Positions 8,568 through 17,850 of a DNA stretch of 64,000 bases are shown piece by piece (the stretch's first letter is position 1; the number at the start of each line of letters is the position of its first letter). A program made the position numbers and the translations under genes. Location: NCBI GenBank assembly GCA_045588675.1, contig JAZNER010000004.1:1-64000 (forward strand). Reading direction: 5' to 3'. This DNA comes from SVTX01 sp045588675 (GTDB lineage: Bacteria > Bacillota > Clostridia > Oscillospirales > CAG-272). A model generated the notes under the pieces. That model was not told the DNA's origin. It did not search any database and saw only the letters and a list, made by a program, of their open reading frames with translations.

Positions 8568-10004
8568 TTATTTAGCCTTTACGACCTCAAGCAAAACGCG
8601 CCATACCTTTTCGCAGGAGCATAGGCTCAGATGCTCGTCGGGTGAGTGAATGTCAAACATATCGGGTCCGACCGAAATAATATCCATTCCGGGCATTTTG
8701 GACGACAAAATACCGCATTCAAGCCCCGCGTGTATTACGCCGACCTGCAAAGTGCTTCCGTAAAGCCTTTGATAAGTTGCGCTGTAAAGCTCCCGAAGCG
8801 GTGAGCTGGGCTCAAATTCCCAGCCAGGATATCGAGCATAATGTCTGACAGACGCGCCTGTCATTTCTCCAAGCGTGTCAAGCTCAAGCATTGACAAGTC
8901 GAGCTGAGCTTCAAGAGATGAACGAGTGGAGAGCGTGAATTTGACTTTGCCCTCTCCTGTTTCGGCAATTCCGAGATTTCTTGAATACTCAACAAGCCCT
9001 GAAATATAATTGCTCATTTTAATAACGCCTGTTTTTACCGTAAGCAAAAATTCAAGAATTTTTTGGCTTGTCTGCTCGTCAATGCACTTCTCTGCTTCAG
9101 TGTAATCAACCTTAACGGTAAAGCCTTGGTCGTCAGACGAAAGCTCTTTTTTTATCTCGTAAGCTTGGTTCAAAATCGCAAGGCTTACTTCTCTGTCACA
9201 CTCTGTGACAATTGTGGCAAACGCCTCGCGGGATATAGCGTTGTCCTTGCCTCCCCCGCAAATTTTTACAAGTGAAATTTTACCTGCCTTGCCTGCCACC
9301 CCGAGCAATCTTCCAAGCAGAACGAGTGCGCTTGATTTGCCCGAATTTATATCAACTCCCGAGTGTCCGCCCGCAAGACCTGTCAAGGAAATTGTGAGAG
9401 CCTTTTCTCCGCTCTTGACGGGTACGGGAGTGAATTCAAAATCAAATTCGGTACGCGAGCCTCCCGCACAGCCTGCGGTTATCTGCCATTCCTCCTCGCT
9501 ATCGAGGTTTATCATTCTCTTTGCTGTAACGACTGAGCAGTCAAAGCCCTGAGCCCCCGCAAGACCTGTTTCCTCCTCGACCGTGAAAAGACATTCAAGC
9601 GTTGGATGCTCATCAGTTTCAAGAAGTGCGAGCATCATAGCGACGGCAATTCCGTCGTCACCTCCGAGTGTCGTTCCGTCTGCCCACAAAAATCCGTCCT
9701 TTACAGACAAGGAAAGTCCGTCGCGCAAAAAATCGTGATTTGAGGACGCGTTTTTTTCGCAGACCATATCGGTGTGTCCCTGCAACAGAAGGGGCTCTTG
9801 ATCTTCGTAGCCTTCGGTTGCATTTTTGCGAACAAACACATTGTTTAGCTTGTCGCGAAGGCAAAAAAGACCTCTTTCACGGGCAAATTTTTCTATATAA
9901 TCGGCAACTCCCGCCTCGTTTCCCGAGCCGTGAGGAATTGCGCACAGATCCTCAAAAATCTCTAAAACTCTTTTGGGCTCATAGCCCGCTGTTACATAGC
10001 TCAT
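8568..10004 (-). CDS. pepD: Aminoacyl-histidine dipeptidase (M20C family)
   Basis: 478-residue cytoplasmic metallo-dipeptidase of the PepD/beta-Ala-His dipeptidase group. Metal-site motifs in order: LLQGHTDMV (about 72), the GGDDGIAVAMML stretch (about 112), EEETGLAGAQG (about 142) and a late IHAGLECGIL (about 418), where the His/Glu residues complete the two-zinc site. An inserted lid/dimerisation domain separates the halves. I start at 10004, where GAGGAG precedes the ATG; the frame extends 17 residues upstream without a ribosome-binding site. Lies 66 bases downstream of mreB on the same strand and may be co-transcribed. Confidence 0.9.
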   Translation of the reverse strand: MSYVTAGYEPKRVLEIFEDLCAIPHGSGNEAGVADYIEKFARERGLFCLRDKLNNVFVRKNATEGYEDQEPLLLQGHTDMVCEKNASSNHDFLRDGLSLSVKDGFLWADGTTLGGDDGIAVAMMLALLETDEHPTLECLFTVEEETGLAGAQGFDCSVVTAKRMINLDSEEEWQITAGCAGGSRTEFDFEFTPVPVKSGEKALTISLTGLAGGHSGVDINSGKSSALVLLGRLLGVAGKAGKISLVKICGGGKDNAISREAFATIVTECDREVSLAILNQAYEIKKELSSDDQGFTVKVDYTEAEKCIDEQTSQKILEFLLTVKTGVIKMSNYISGLVEYSRNLGIAETGEGKVKFTLSTRSSLEAQLDLSMLELDTLGEMTGASVRHYARYPGWEFEPSSPLRELYSATYQRLYGSTLQVGVIHAGLECGILSSKMPGMDIISVGPDMFDIHSPDEHLSLCSCEKVWRVLLEVVKAK

Positions 10005-10070
10005 AAAATCTCCTCGCGCATCAAAGTATGAAAAAACAGTTGTAAATATCGGCACAAGCCAGAAGCACTA

Positions 10071-11063
10071 TTAAGAAAGCTGTGCTTTAAGCTTTTTGCC
10101 TATGCCGAGCGCAACGCAGGCGTCGGGGTTTTTGGCGACCTGAGTTTTAATACCCGTTACCTTTTGAATAAGTCTGTCAAGTCCGCCGAGCATACTTCCT
10201 CCGCCGACAAGTAAAATGCCGTTGTGCAATATATCGCCGACAAGCTCGGGCGGGGTGTGCTCGATTATGTCGCAAATTCCGTCAATAAGCTGTGTCATAG
10301 GCTCAAATGTTGCGCCGATCATTTCCTTGGAGCTGAGATTTATAATTTTAGGCATACCCGTTACAATATCTCTTCCTTTGACCTCGATGACCTTTGCGGG
10401 CTCGTGCTCATACACCTGTCCTATTTTTATTTTTATTCCCTCTGCGGTCCTCTCGCCAATCGACATTTCGTAATTGTCGCGGATATATCTCACGATTGAC
10501 TCGTCAAAGCTGTTTCCGCCGATTTTGATTACCTTTGAAACAACGATACCGCCAAGAGAAATAACTGCAATCTCTGTAATTCCGCCGCCTATATCAACTA
10601 TCATATTGCCGATTGCGGTCTTTATGTTGAGGCCCGCGCCGAGCGCCGCCGCGATTGGCGACTCTACAAGGAAGGTCTTTCTCGCCCCCGCCTCTGCCGC
10701 CGCGTCGAGAACCGCTCTCTCCTCAACCTCCGAAATACCTGACGGTACGCTTATCATAATTCTGGGCGGGAGCAGAGTGCTTCCGCAAGCGCGCCTTATA
10801 AAGTAACGGAGCATTTGAAGCGTGACTTCATACTGATTTATGTTTCCCTCCTTAAAGGGACGGAGAGCAACAATGTTGTCGGGAGTTCTGCCCAGCATCT
10901 CCTGAGCCTCCTTGCCAACCTTGATAACTCTGTCGGTGGTTTTATCTATTGCAACAACACTTGGCTCGCGCAATACGATCCCCTTGTCTTCCGCGTAAGC
11001 AAGGACTGTAGCAGTGCCGAGGTCTATTCCTATATCTCTGCTTAAATTTAAATTTTTGAACAC
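10071..11063 (-). CDS. mreB: Rod-shape actin homologue MreB/Mbl
   Basis: 330-residue bacterial actin that organises the cell-wall elongation machinery at the membrane. ATPase motifs: phosphate-1 loop DIGIDLGTATVLAY (about 10), phosphate-2 NMIVDIGGGITEIAVISLGG (about 155) and the adenosine motif ILLVGGGSMLGGLDRL (about 285). It stands alone: mreC, mreD and mrdA are not next to it, which is the pattern of Mbl or MreBH-type paralogues, so it may not be the main MreB. Preceded by GGAGG and a good promoter. Confidence 0.88.
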   Translation of the reverse strand: MFKNLNLSRDIGIDLGTATVLAYAEDKGIVLREPSVVAIDKTTDRVIKVGKEAQEMLGRTPDNIVALRPFKEGNINQYEVTLQMLRYFIRRACGSTLLPPRIMISVPSGISEVEERAVLDAAAEAGARKTFLVESPIAAALGAGLNIKTAIGNMIVDIGGGITEIAVISLGGIVVSKVIKIGGNSFDESIVRYIRDNYEMSIGERTAEGIKIKIGQVYEHEPAKVIEVKGRDIVTGMPKIINLSSKEMIGATFEPMTQLIDGICDIIEHTPPELVGDILHNGILLVGGGSMLGGLDRLIQKVTGIKTQVAKNPDACVALGIGKKLKAQLS

Positions 11064-11113
11064 TGTTTTTTTAACCTCCTTAGTTTGTTGCTGAACCCAA
11101 TATATACACCTTT

Positions 11114-11143
11114 ATTATACTACAAATACACACTAAAAGTCAA
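11114..11143 (-). promoter_or_regulatory. Sigma-A promoter of mreB
   Basis: Minus strand TTGACT (11143-11138), 18-base spacer, TATAAT (11119-11114). The -35 overlaps the last codons of comF. Confidence 0.75.
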
Positions 11144-11978
11144 GATTTTTTAAAGAGTGACCGTCAAATGAAGCTCTCGCCACGCAAGAAACAAAAATTT
11201 TTGATTTTGTGTCCGAATTTGCGGCTGATTTTGCCTTAATTTTTTCAAGCAGCTCAACGCCGCGCTCAAGACTTGCGCCTGATGTGATAATATCATCTAC
11301 AATTACTACAGGCTTGTCACAGATCGCTTCTTCAAGCGAGCTTGCTTTGTATCGGCGAGGGAAACTCAAGAGAGCGAAATTCAGACAAATCGAATTCTTG
11401 GCGTTCTCTTTTCTTTCCTTTTGGCTCAATTGCTTTTGCTCCTGCCCCTGCACCTTGATAAATAAGGGCAGTGCAACGGCGTCAAAATGCTTTGCTATCT
11501 TCTCGCACAAAAGCCTGCCTTGGTCAAAGCCAAATTTCAAGTGCGATTTTCTGCTTCTCGGAATATATGTAAAAATACAATCCGACGGCAATACCAAGTT
11601 CTTTGACAGTATTTTTTCAATCTGTGCGGCAAGCGAGAGGGCTAACAAGTCAAAAAGAGCGTCATTTTTCTGCTTTTTTATTGAATGAATAATTCTTTTC
11701 GAGAGATTATTTTCCCCCTGATCATAAAAGAAGAGCGACGGGATCTTTTTCTGTCTTTTTTGAAGGAAGCTGTCTGAGCAAAAGCAGTGGTCAGCCCTTT
11801 GAAAGCAGGTAGGGCAGACTTGTGCGAGCGTCATATTCCACTCGTCAATACAGTTTTTGCAAAATATATCGTTGCCGCTCAAAAAATCCTTGTTGGGTAT
11901 AGGATTTAATCTCTCTCGGCAATTTGCGCATTTTGGAATAAAGAAAAGGTTTTTTACTGCTTTTAACGCTTTGTTCAT
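11133..11978 (-). CDS. comF: ComF-family phosphoribosyltransferase-like protein
   Basis: 281-residue ComF/GntX-type protein. An N-terminal four-Cys zinc-binding region (CANCRERLNP, then CKNC; about 20-50) is followed by CPTC and CFCS pairs, then the PRTase domain with the PRPP loop VVIVDDIITSGASLERG (about 228-245). Known family members help take up or process DNA during competence. The start is uncertain: ATG at 11978 lies 26 bases past the recD2 stop but has a weak ribosome-binding site, and the frame is open 39 codons further into recD2. Shares a leftward operon with recD2. Confidence 0.8.
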   Translation of the reverse strand: MNKALKAVKNLFFIPKCANCRERLNPIPNKDFLSGNDIFCKNCIDEWNMTLAQVCPTCFQRADHCFCSDSFLQKRQKKIPSLFFYDQGENNLSKRIIHSIKKQKNDALFDLLALSLAAQIEKILSKNLVLPSDCIFTYIPRSRKSHLKFGFDQGRLLCEKIAKHFDAVALPLFIKVQGQEQKQLSQKERKENAKNSICLNFALLSFPRRYKASSLEEAICDKPVVIVDDIITSGASLERGVELLEKIKAKSAANSDTKSKIFVSCVARASFDGHSLKNLDF

Positions 11979-12003
11979 TACATTTGAGCTTAAATAAAAA
12001 ACT

Positions 12004-14259
12004 TTATTGTGTAGCCAATCTGCGAGCAAGACAGGTAAACCGACTGCTTGTTTGAGAATTTTGAACCATAGCTTCGGCAATTTCCTCTCGGCCAACCAAA
12101 ATCACCATTTTTTCGGCCCTTGTAACCGCCGTGTAGAAAAGATTTTTGGTCAAAAGCATACTTGGAGCGCTGTAAAGCGGAATTATAACTATGGGATACT
12201 CACAGCCCTGACTTTTGTGAACTGTTATGGCGTAAGACAGATCAAGCTCGTCAAGGCTTGAAAAATCATAATTTACATACTTGTCGTCAAAGCGTATCTC
12301 CATTAACTGACCAAAATTGTCAATCCGCTGAATTATTCCTATATCTCCGTTGAAAATTCCCATGCCGTAGCTCTCGTCGTCGCGCATCCATTCAAGCTCA
12401 TAGTTATTCTTTATCTGCATAACCCTGTCGCCCTCGCGGAAAACTCTTTCTCTGTGCTTGTATTCCCTTTTTTGTGGCGAAGTGGGATTAAGCGCCGATT
12501 GGAGCATTATGTTGAGATTGTCTGTTCCCGCTTCTCCCCTGCGGGACGGGGTAATTACTTGAATTTGATTTACAGTGTCGGCGCCGTATTTTCTTGGCAG
12601 TCTGTTTTTATAAAGGTCGGTGACGGTAAATGCAATTTCCTCGTCACTGTTTCTTGGCAAAAAGAAAAAGTCGTTATCCTTGACACGAAGCTCAGGAAGC
12701 TCACCGTTATTTATGCGGTGGGCGTTTGTTATAATTAAGGATTGCCTTGCCTGTCTGAAAATTTCATTAAGCTTAATAGTCGCAAATCTGCCCGAGCCAA
12801 TAATATCGCGCAGAACATTTCCCGCTCCCACGCTTGGAAGCTGGTCGGCATCACCTATCAGAATAACTCTCGCGCCGGGCTTTACGGCCTTTAAGAGAGA
12901 AGCCATAAGTATATTGTCAATCATTGACGATTCGTCGATAATGATTACATTTTCGTCAAGAAAATCTGTTTCGTTCCGTCTGAACCCCGAGCGCTCTCCG
13001 TTTTCGCTTGAGTATTCAAATTCAAGCAAGCGGTGGATTGTTTTTGCCTCGTAAGAGGTCGTTTCTGAAAGTCTTTTCGCGGCGCGTCCTGTCGGGGCGG
13101 CAAGCGCAACCTTCATATCCATGCTTCTGAAAATATCAAGCAAGGCGCGCACTATTGTCGTTTTACCCGTTCCGGGACCTCCCGTCAGTATCATAACGCC
13201 ATTTTCAAGTGCGTCAACGATTGCCTTTTTTTGCAAAAACGCGTAGCTGAAGCCTACCTTTCTTTCTTCGTTTTCAATGAAAATTTTGGCGTCGGCGGTG
13301 CTTACTGCTGGGCAAAGCTTGTTAATCAGGTCAAGCTTTTCGGCAATATAGCACTCACAGTCGTAATAATAGCGGTCATAAAGAAAGACAGTGTCCTCAA
13401 AACGCGAATATTTGAGCTTCTGTGCCGCCAGCATTTCGTCAATCGCGCGGTCAACACTCTCACCGTCCGCGCCAAGCAGACTTGAAGCAGAGAGCACAAG
13501 CTTGTCCCGAGGCAAGCAAACGTGGCCGTTTTGAGATGCATTGTGTTTGAGCACATGAGCTATTCCGCTATGAAGCCTTGCGCTTGAATTTTTTTCAAGT
13601 CCCAATTTCATAGCCATACTGTCGGCTCGCTCAAAGCCAATACCGTCTATCTCGTCGCAAAGCCTATAAGGATTTGCCTTGGCAATGTCTATTGCGGCAG
13701 AGCCCCACCGCTTGTATATCTTAACCGTTACGGTTGCGCCGAAATAATCCCTGAAAAAGAGCATTGCCGAGCGAATACCGACCTTCGCCTTGAAATCCTC
13801 GCATATTTGCTTTGCTTTTTTCAGGCTGATGCCCTGTATGTCGGACAACCAATCGGGATGGTTTTCAAGAACTTCGAGAGTTTCGTCGCCAAATGCCTCA
13901 ACGATTTTTATGGCGGTCTTTTTGCCAATTCCCTTGATTGCTCCCGACGACAAATAGCGCAAAATCGCGCTGGCGTTTGCGGGCATATACCTTTCATATT
14001 CCGACACGGCAAACTGTCTGCCGTATTTTGGGTTGTGCTTCCACTCGCCATAAACTATCAATGAATCGCCCTCGCCGACATAAGGCATAATGCCCGTAAT
14101 TGTCACAAGGTCGTCGTCATCGGTTCCCATATCAGCGACAAGGTAGCCGTTTTCTTCGTTTGCATATATTACCTGCTCTACGCTTCCCGACAGCTTGATA
14201 AGTCCCGTTAGGTCGTCTGGGAGAAGGTCGCCGAGCAAATCTCTGCTTTGTTCTGTCAT
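12004..14259 (-). CDS. recD2: RecD2-type SF1B DNA helicase
   Basis: 751-residue 5'-3' helicase of the RecD2/YrrC family, not a RecBCD subunit. An N-terminal OB-like and helix-hairpin-helix region (about 1-200, with GIGKKTAIKIVEAFG and DGIGFERADSMA) precedes the ATPase core: Walker A GGPGTGKTT (about 355-363), DEXX-box IIIDESSMID (about 435), GDADQLPSVG (about 470), and late motifs YAITVHKSQGCEYP (about 690) and YTAVTRAE (about 718). The ATG overlaps the upstream gene's stop by 4 bases. Roles in DNA repair are known for relatives. Confidence 0.92.
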   Translation of the reverse strand: MTEQSRDLLGDLLPDDLTGLIKLSGSVEQVIYANEENGYLVADMGTDDDDLVTITGIMPYVGEGDSLIVYGEWKHNPKYGRQFAVSEYERYMPANASAILRYLSSGAIKGIGKKTAIKIVEAFGDETLEVLENHPDWLSDIQGISLKKAKQICEDFKAKVGIRSAMLFFRDYFGATVTVKIYKRWGSAAIDIAKANPYRLCDEIDGIGFERADSMAMKLGLEKNSSARLHSGIAHVLKHNASQNGHVCLPRDKLVLSASSLLGADGESVDRAIDEMLAAQKLKYSRFEDTVFLYDRYYYDCECYIAEKLDLINKLCPAVSTADAKIFIENEERKVGFSYAFLQKKAIVDALENGVMILTGGPGTGKTTIVRALLDIFRSMDMKVALAAPTGRAAKRLSETTSYEAKTIHRLLEFEYSSENGERSGFRRNETDFLDENVIIIDESSMIDNILMASLLKAVKPGARVILIGDADQLPSVGAGNVLRDIIGSGRFATIKLNEIFRQARQSLIITNAHRINNGELPELRVKDNDFFFLPRNSDEEIAFTVTDLYKNRLPRKYGADTVNQIQVITPSRRGEAGTDNLNIMLQSALNPTSPQKREYKHRERVFREGDRVMQIKNNYELEWMRDDESYGMGIFNGDIGIIQRIDNFGQLMEIRFDDKYVNYDFSSLDELDLSYAITVHKSQGCEYPIVIIPLYSAPSMLLTKNLFYTAVTRAEKMVILVGREEIAEAMVQNSQTSSRFTCLARRLATQ

Positions 14260-14588
14260 AGACTATCCTTGCCTTTCTGATAATTTGCTTTGTCAACGCC
14301 GAAAATCTCGGCACCAAAGCTGTTTGCTGTTTCTAAAACCAATTGTTTTTCTTCTTCTTCGAGCTCTGTATCGACCACGACCAAGAGACGACGGCTCCTG
14401 GCGGCAAAAAGCGAAAGACTTGCTTCCCCAAGCAAAAGGTCAAGATTATCCAAATCCTGCCGCTCACGGATTACAACCGCCGCCGATATTTCGCGCGAGG
14501 CTAAAAAATAGCTCGAAATTGTTTTGAGTAGAAAGTAAAATCCAAAAACCGCCAAGGCAGAAGCGCAAATCTGTAAAAACAAAAGCAT
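14256..14588 (-). CDS. Small membrane-anchored protein of unknown function
   Basis: 110 residues. One N-terminal transmembrane helix (about 3-30, LLFLQICASALAVFGFYFLL) followed by a cytoplasmic domain with alternating strands and helices, including RRLLVVVDTELEEEEKQLVL. I do not recognise a named family. It overlaps recD2 by 4 bases (ATGA), so the two are coupled; the gene probably opens a three-gene operon with recD2 and comF. Confidence 0.7.
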   Translation of the reverse strand: MLLFLQICASALAVFGFYFLLKTISSYFLASREISAAVVIRERQDLDNLDLLLGEASLSLFAARSRRLLVVVDTELEEEEKQLVLETANSFGAEIFGVDKANYQKGKDSL

Positions 14589-14699
14589 AAGTTACCTCAA
14601 AAAGAAGTTTTATATAAGCCTATGCAGGTTTTTGAGTTTTTGTTAAATGCCTTGGCGGTTTCCAGATCGATTTTTTAAATCAATTCTGCCATATTAATT

Positions 14700-14766
14700 C
14701 TACTAAACCTATTATACGAAATCGGTTTCACTAAACCAAATTTACTAAATCAATTGTACTAGATCA
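14700..14766. repeat. Degenerate TACTAAAYC repeats upstream of the recD2 operon
   Basis: Four similar 9-mers (14700-14708, 14729-14737, 14743-14751, 14758-14766) lie between metK and the small membrane gene, around a minus-strand TATAAT (14716-14711) with a weak -35 (TTGGTT). They could be operator copies. No metK terminator is clear in this stretch. Confidence 0.35.
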
Positions 14767-14781
14767 ACGATATGAGCTACC

Positions 14782-15963
14782 TTATAGGCAAGCATTTTTG
14801 AGTTTTTCGGCGAGGTCGCGTCTTTCCCAAGGCGCGTCGAGGTCCTCTCTGCCCATATGTCCGTACGCCGCAAGGTCGCAATAAATAGGACGGCGAAGGT
14901 CAAAGTCGCGGATAATTGCCGCAGGACGAAGGTCAACAAGAGATAGAACCGCCTCAGAGATTTTTGCCTCGTCAACAGTTGCGGTGCCGAAGGTGTCGAT
15001 CATAACAGACACGGGGCGCGCAACGCCAATAGCGTATGCCACCTGCACCTCACACTTTTTAGCAAGACCTGCCGCCACGACATTTTTGGCGATATATCTT
15101 GCGGCGTATGAAGCCGAGCGGTCAACCTTAGTCGGGTCCTTGCCTGAAAAAGCTCCGCCGCCGTGACGCGCGTATCCGCCGTATGTGTCAACGATGATCT
15201 TTCTTCCCGTAAGACCTGTGTCACCTGCAGGACCGCCGATTACAAAACGACCCGTGGGGTTTACATAGATCTTTGTGTCCTCGTCCATAAGAGATGCAGG
15301 AACGATTGGAAGAATTACATTTTTGATTATATCTTCTCTGATTTGCTCAAGTGTTACCTGGTCGCTGTGCTGAGAGGAAATTACAACCGTGTCAACTCTC
15401 ACAGGAGTGTCGTCGTGATATTCAACGGTAACCTGAGTTTTTCCATCGGGGCGGAGATAGTCAAGCGTGCCGTTCTTTCTTGCCTCGGTAAGCTTTTTTG
15501 CAAGCTTGTGGGAGAGAGAGATCGGCAAGGGCATAAGCTCCTCGGTTTCATCACAAGCAAAGCCGAACATAAGACCTTGGTCGCCTGCTCCCGTGTCAAG
15601 ACCGTCCTGATCCTCACCCGCTTTCGCCTCAAAGGATTTGTCAACTCCCATAGCTATGTCGGGAGATTGCTCGTGGATTGAGCTGATAACCGCGCAAGAA
15701 TCACAGTCAAAGCCGAATTTAGCTCTTGTATAGCCTATATCGCGAACAGTTTTGCGCACTATTGACTGAATATCAACATAAGCCTCAGTCGTGATTTCTC
15801 CCATTACGGAAACAAGACCGGTTGTGCAGAAGGTTTCGCAAGCAACGCGAGCCGTAGGGTCTTGGCGCAAAATTTCGTCAAGTATAGCATCTGAAATTTT
15901 ATCGCTTATTTTGTCGGGATGTCCTTCGGTCACCGACTCTGATGTAAATAACACTTTTTTCAC
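14782..15963 (-). CDS. metK: S-adenosylmethionine synthase
   Basis: 393 residues; makes SAM from methionine and ATP. Diagnostic motifs: TEGHPDKISDKISDAILD (about 12-29), GAGDQGLMFGFACDET (about 126, the family signature), and the Gly-rich GGAFSGKDPTKVDRS loop (about 268). Length and motif order match the bacterial enzyme. The start is GTG at 15963 with AGAAAGG upstream. Expression is under the SAM-I riboswitch described at 16111-16197, giving feedback by its own product. Confidence 0.96.
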   Translation of the reverse strand: MKKVLFTSESVTEGHPDKISDKISDAILDEILRQDPTARVACETFCTTGLVSVMGEITTEAYVDIQSIVRKTVRDIGYTRAKFGFDCDSCAVISSIHEQSPDIAMGVDKSFEAKAGEDQDGLDTGAGDQGLMFGFACDETEELMPLPISLSHKLAKKLTEARKNGTLDYLRPDGKTQVTVEYHDDTPVRVDTVVISSQHSDQVTLEQIREDIIKNVILPIVPASLMDEDTKIYVNPTGRFVIGGPAGDTGLTGRKIIVDTYGGYARHGGGAFSGKDPTKVDRSASYAARYIAKNVVAAGLAKKCEVQVAYAIGVARPVSVMIDTFGTATVDEAKISEAVLSLVDLRPAAIIRDFDLRRPIYCDLAAYGHMGREDLDAPWERRDLAEKLKNACL

Positions 15964-16076
15964 TTTTTTAATGCCTTTCTTTTATATATAGGTAATTTTA
16001 AACTGATTTTGGAAAGCTTTTTGGCTTATAAATAATCCTGCAAAGCAAGCCTTTTTATTTTTCAAAAAGCAGAGAT

Positions 16077-16110
16077 AAAAAACAAAGCCCCGTGCCAGAC
16101 GGAGCTTGTT
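16077..16110 (-). terminator. metK leader: Regulatory terminator of the SAM riboswitch
   Basis: Stem AACAAGCTCCG / CGGGGCTTTGTT (one bulge) followed by a T-run on the minus strand, immediately 3' of the aptamer. Acts as the OFF state when SAM is bound. Confidence 0.85.
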
Positions 16111-16197
16111 CTCTCATCTGATAGGAATTAGCACCTTACAAAAAGCAGGTTGCCGTGACTTCACAGGGCCTGTCCCTCCGCCACTCTTGATAAGATA
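16111..16197 (-). promoter_or_regulatory. SAM-I (S-box) riboswitch
   Basis: Minus-strand RNA contains the conserved S-box landmarks in order: TATCAAGAG at the P1/P2 start, GGCGGAGGGACAGGCCC, GTGAAGTCACGGCAACC, AAGGTGCTAATTCC and the closing ATCAGATGAGA. The order and spacing match the class well. Located between its promoter and the metK terminator. Confidence 0.96.
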
Positions 16198-16225
16198 TAT
16201 ATTAGGTTTTATTATCGCATAGAAA

Positions 16226-16254
16226 ATTATATCACAAAATAATACAAAAGTCAA
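16226..16254 (-). promoter_or_regulatory. Sigma-A promoter of metK
   Basis: Minus strand TTGACT (16254-16249), 17-base spacer, TATAAT (16231-16226) with TGA before it. Confidence 0.88.
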
Positions 16255-16273
16255 TAGATGTTGCCCTGTTTTT

Positions 16274-17110
16274 CTAATTTTCCTTAATTTTGGCGCAAGC
16301 CTTAGTAAAGAAGAAGGAAGCAACGGCGCCGCCGACAACAGAAAGCAAATAAATTACAATATTTACAAACGATGTGTCAAAGGACGGCAAAATCATAACT
16401 GTGGTTGCCACGACGAAGCCGAGAACACAATGCGACATAATTGAATGAAATTTAGAGAAAAGGAAGCTCATAAGCCTTGAACAAAGCAAAAGCGTTGCAA
16501 GCATAGCAATTCCAAGCGGTAAAATTACCGAGAGATCAAGCCTTGAAATGCCCTCGCTCATCTTTTCGTAAATACCGAAGAACAAAAGCAAGGTTGACGA
16601 GCTAAATCCCGGAATTATGAAGCTAAGTCCCCACAAAAATCCGCAAAGAAGAAACCCTACAAAATTAGGTTCAATTGTAATTTGCCAAGTGTTTTTCAAG
16701 AGATAAAAAATCGCGGAAATTGCAATAAAGCTTAAAGCCATTGCAAAAATTGAAGCCTTGCTTCTTCCCCTCTTGCCCGCGTCGTGCCAAATTTCAGGAA
16801 GAGTTCCCATAATAAGTCCTACAAAAACACATAGCACCACGCTCTCGTTGAGCGAAAGCAACCAAGCAATCACTCCCGAAAAGCCGACAAAGCCAATAGC
16901 TCCGCCGAGCGCAAAAAAGCAAAGCTTGAACCAATGCTTTTTTATTGCTTTAAAAGGGCTTGACAAAACTTCAAGGATAGGGTCGTACATTCCAAAGGCA
17001 TAGCACAATGTTCCTCCGCTGACACCGGGCAAAATCGCGCCGATACCAACCACGAAGCCTTGAATTATCCACAGAAATATTTGCACGACCTTATTTTTCT
17101 TGTTATCCAT
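16274..17110 (-). CDS. DUF368 membrane protein (PopT-type undecaprenyl-phosphate translocase family)
   Basis: 278 residues, about eight hydrophobic segments, with two related glycine-rich loops: ILPGVSGGTLCYAFG (about 24-38) and FIIPGFSSSTLLLFFG (about 163-178), the hallmark internal duplication of DUF368. Members of this family were recently linked to recycling undecaprenyl phosphate across the membrane. It starts 24 bases after ribU and has no promoter of its own, so it sits downstream of the FMN riboswitch; why it should share control with a riboflavin importer is unclear. Confidence 0.88.
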   Translation of the reverse strand: MDNKKNKVVQIFLWIIQGFVVGIGAILPGVSGGTLCYAFGMYDPILEVLSSPFKAIKKHWFKLCFFALGGAIGFVGFSGVIAWLLSLNESVVLCVFVGLIMGTLPEIWHDAGKRGRSKASIFAMALSFIAISAIFYLLKNTWQITIEPNFVGFLLCGFLWGLSFIIPGFSSSTLLLFFGIYEKMSEGISRLDLSVILPLGIAMLATLLLCSRLMSFLFSKFHSIMSHCVLGFVVATTVMILPSFDTSFVNIVIYLLSVVGGAVASFFFTKACAKIKEN

Positions 17111-17134
17111 TTTAAAATTCTAAAACCTTTCTTG

Positions 17135-17749
17135 TTATTTGTGAAGAATTTTAGATACTCTTTTATATATAGGCAGTACAAGCAGAGAGCAAACCACGCC
17201 TTTAAAAAGGTTAAAGGGTGCTACCGCAAGCGCTACAAATGTTTTCAAATCTTTAATTAAGTTGTTTTTATCCGCTCCCATTGAAATAATGGCTTCAAGA
17301 GGTAGCTTATATAACTTTGAGAAAGCGGGAATAATGAAAAAGTAGTTGAGAAGCGAGCCGATCACCGCAAGACTGAGTGTTCCTGCTACCATTCCTAAGA
17401 TTGCTCCCCAAAAGGTCCTTTTGTATTTATAAACGATTGCCGCAGGCAAAATAAATGCGCAGCCTGTTATGAAATTGGCAAGCTCGCCGACAAAAGCGGT
17501 AGTTGTACCCGTCATCAACAAATTAAGTACATTTTTTAAAAATTCCATCAAAACACCCGCAAAAGGCCCCAATGCAAACGCGCCTATTAAAATCGGGATC
17601 TCGGAAAAATCAAGCTCATAAAACGGGGGAGCAAACCAAAGCGGAAACTCAAAAAGCATAATAACCGCCGCAAGAGCCGACAAAATTGAAATTTTTACGA
17701 TATACTTGGTCTTTTCTGAATGTTTATTGTTTTTAATCTTGTTAGACAT
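17135..17749 (-). CDS. ribU: Riboflavin ECF transporter substrate-binding protein RibU
   Basis: 204-residue S component with about six transmembrane helices. The family motif FYELDFSEIPILIGAFALGP (about 46-65) lies in the first loop/helix pair and is typical of RibU. Imports riboflavin together with a shared energising EcfAAT module encoded elsewhere. I choose ATG 17749, preceded by AAAGGGG 8 bases away; the frame is open 30 codons further up into the leader. An FMN riboswitch in the leader supports the substrate. Confidence 0.92.
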   Translation of the reverse strand: MSNKIKNNKHSEKTKYIVKISILSALAAVIMLFEFPLWFAPPFYELDFSEIPILIGAFALGPFAGVLMEFLKNVLNLLMTGTTTAFVGELANFITGCAFILPAAIVYKYKRTFWGAILGMVAGTLSLAVIGSLLNYFFIIPAFSKLYKLPLEAIISMGADKNNLIKDLKTFVALAVAPFNLFKGVVCSLLVLPIYKRVSKILHK

Positions 17750-17750
17750 A

Positions 17751-17777
17751 AAAAAATCCCCTTTCGATTGGGGAAAA
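17751..17777 (-). terminator. Expression-platform hairpin at the ribU start
   Basis: Minus-strand CCCC/GGGG hairpin (5-bp core 17757-17761 / 17770-17774) followed by seven T directly before the ATG. The 3' arm contains the ribosome-binding site, so the same hairpin could terminate transcription and mask translation. Confidence 0.55.
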
Positions 17778-17850
17778 GACAAATATCTGTCGTCGCGCGC
17801 CGAAAATATCACTCGCGAGCTTTTCGTTGCGACAAGCAAAAATAAATTTA

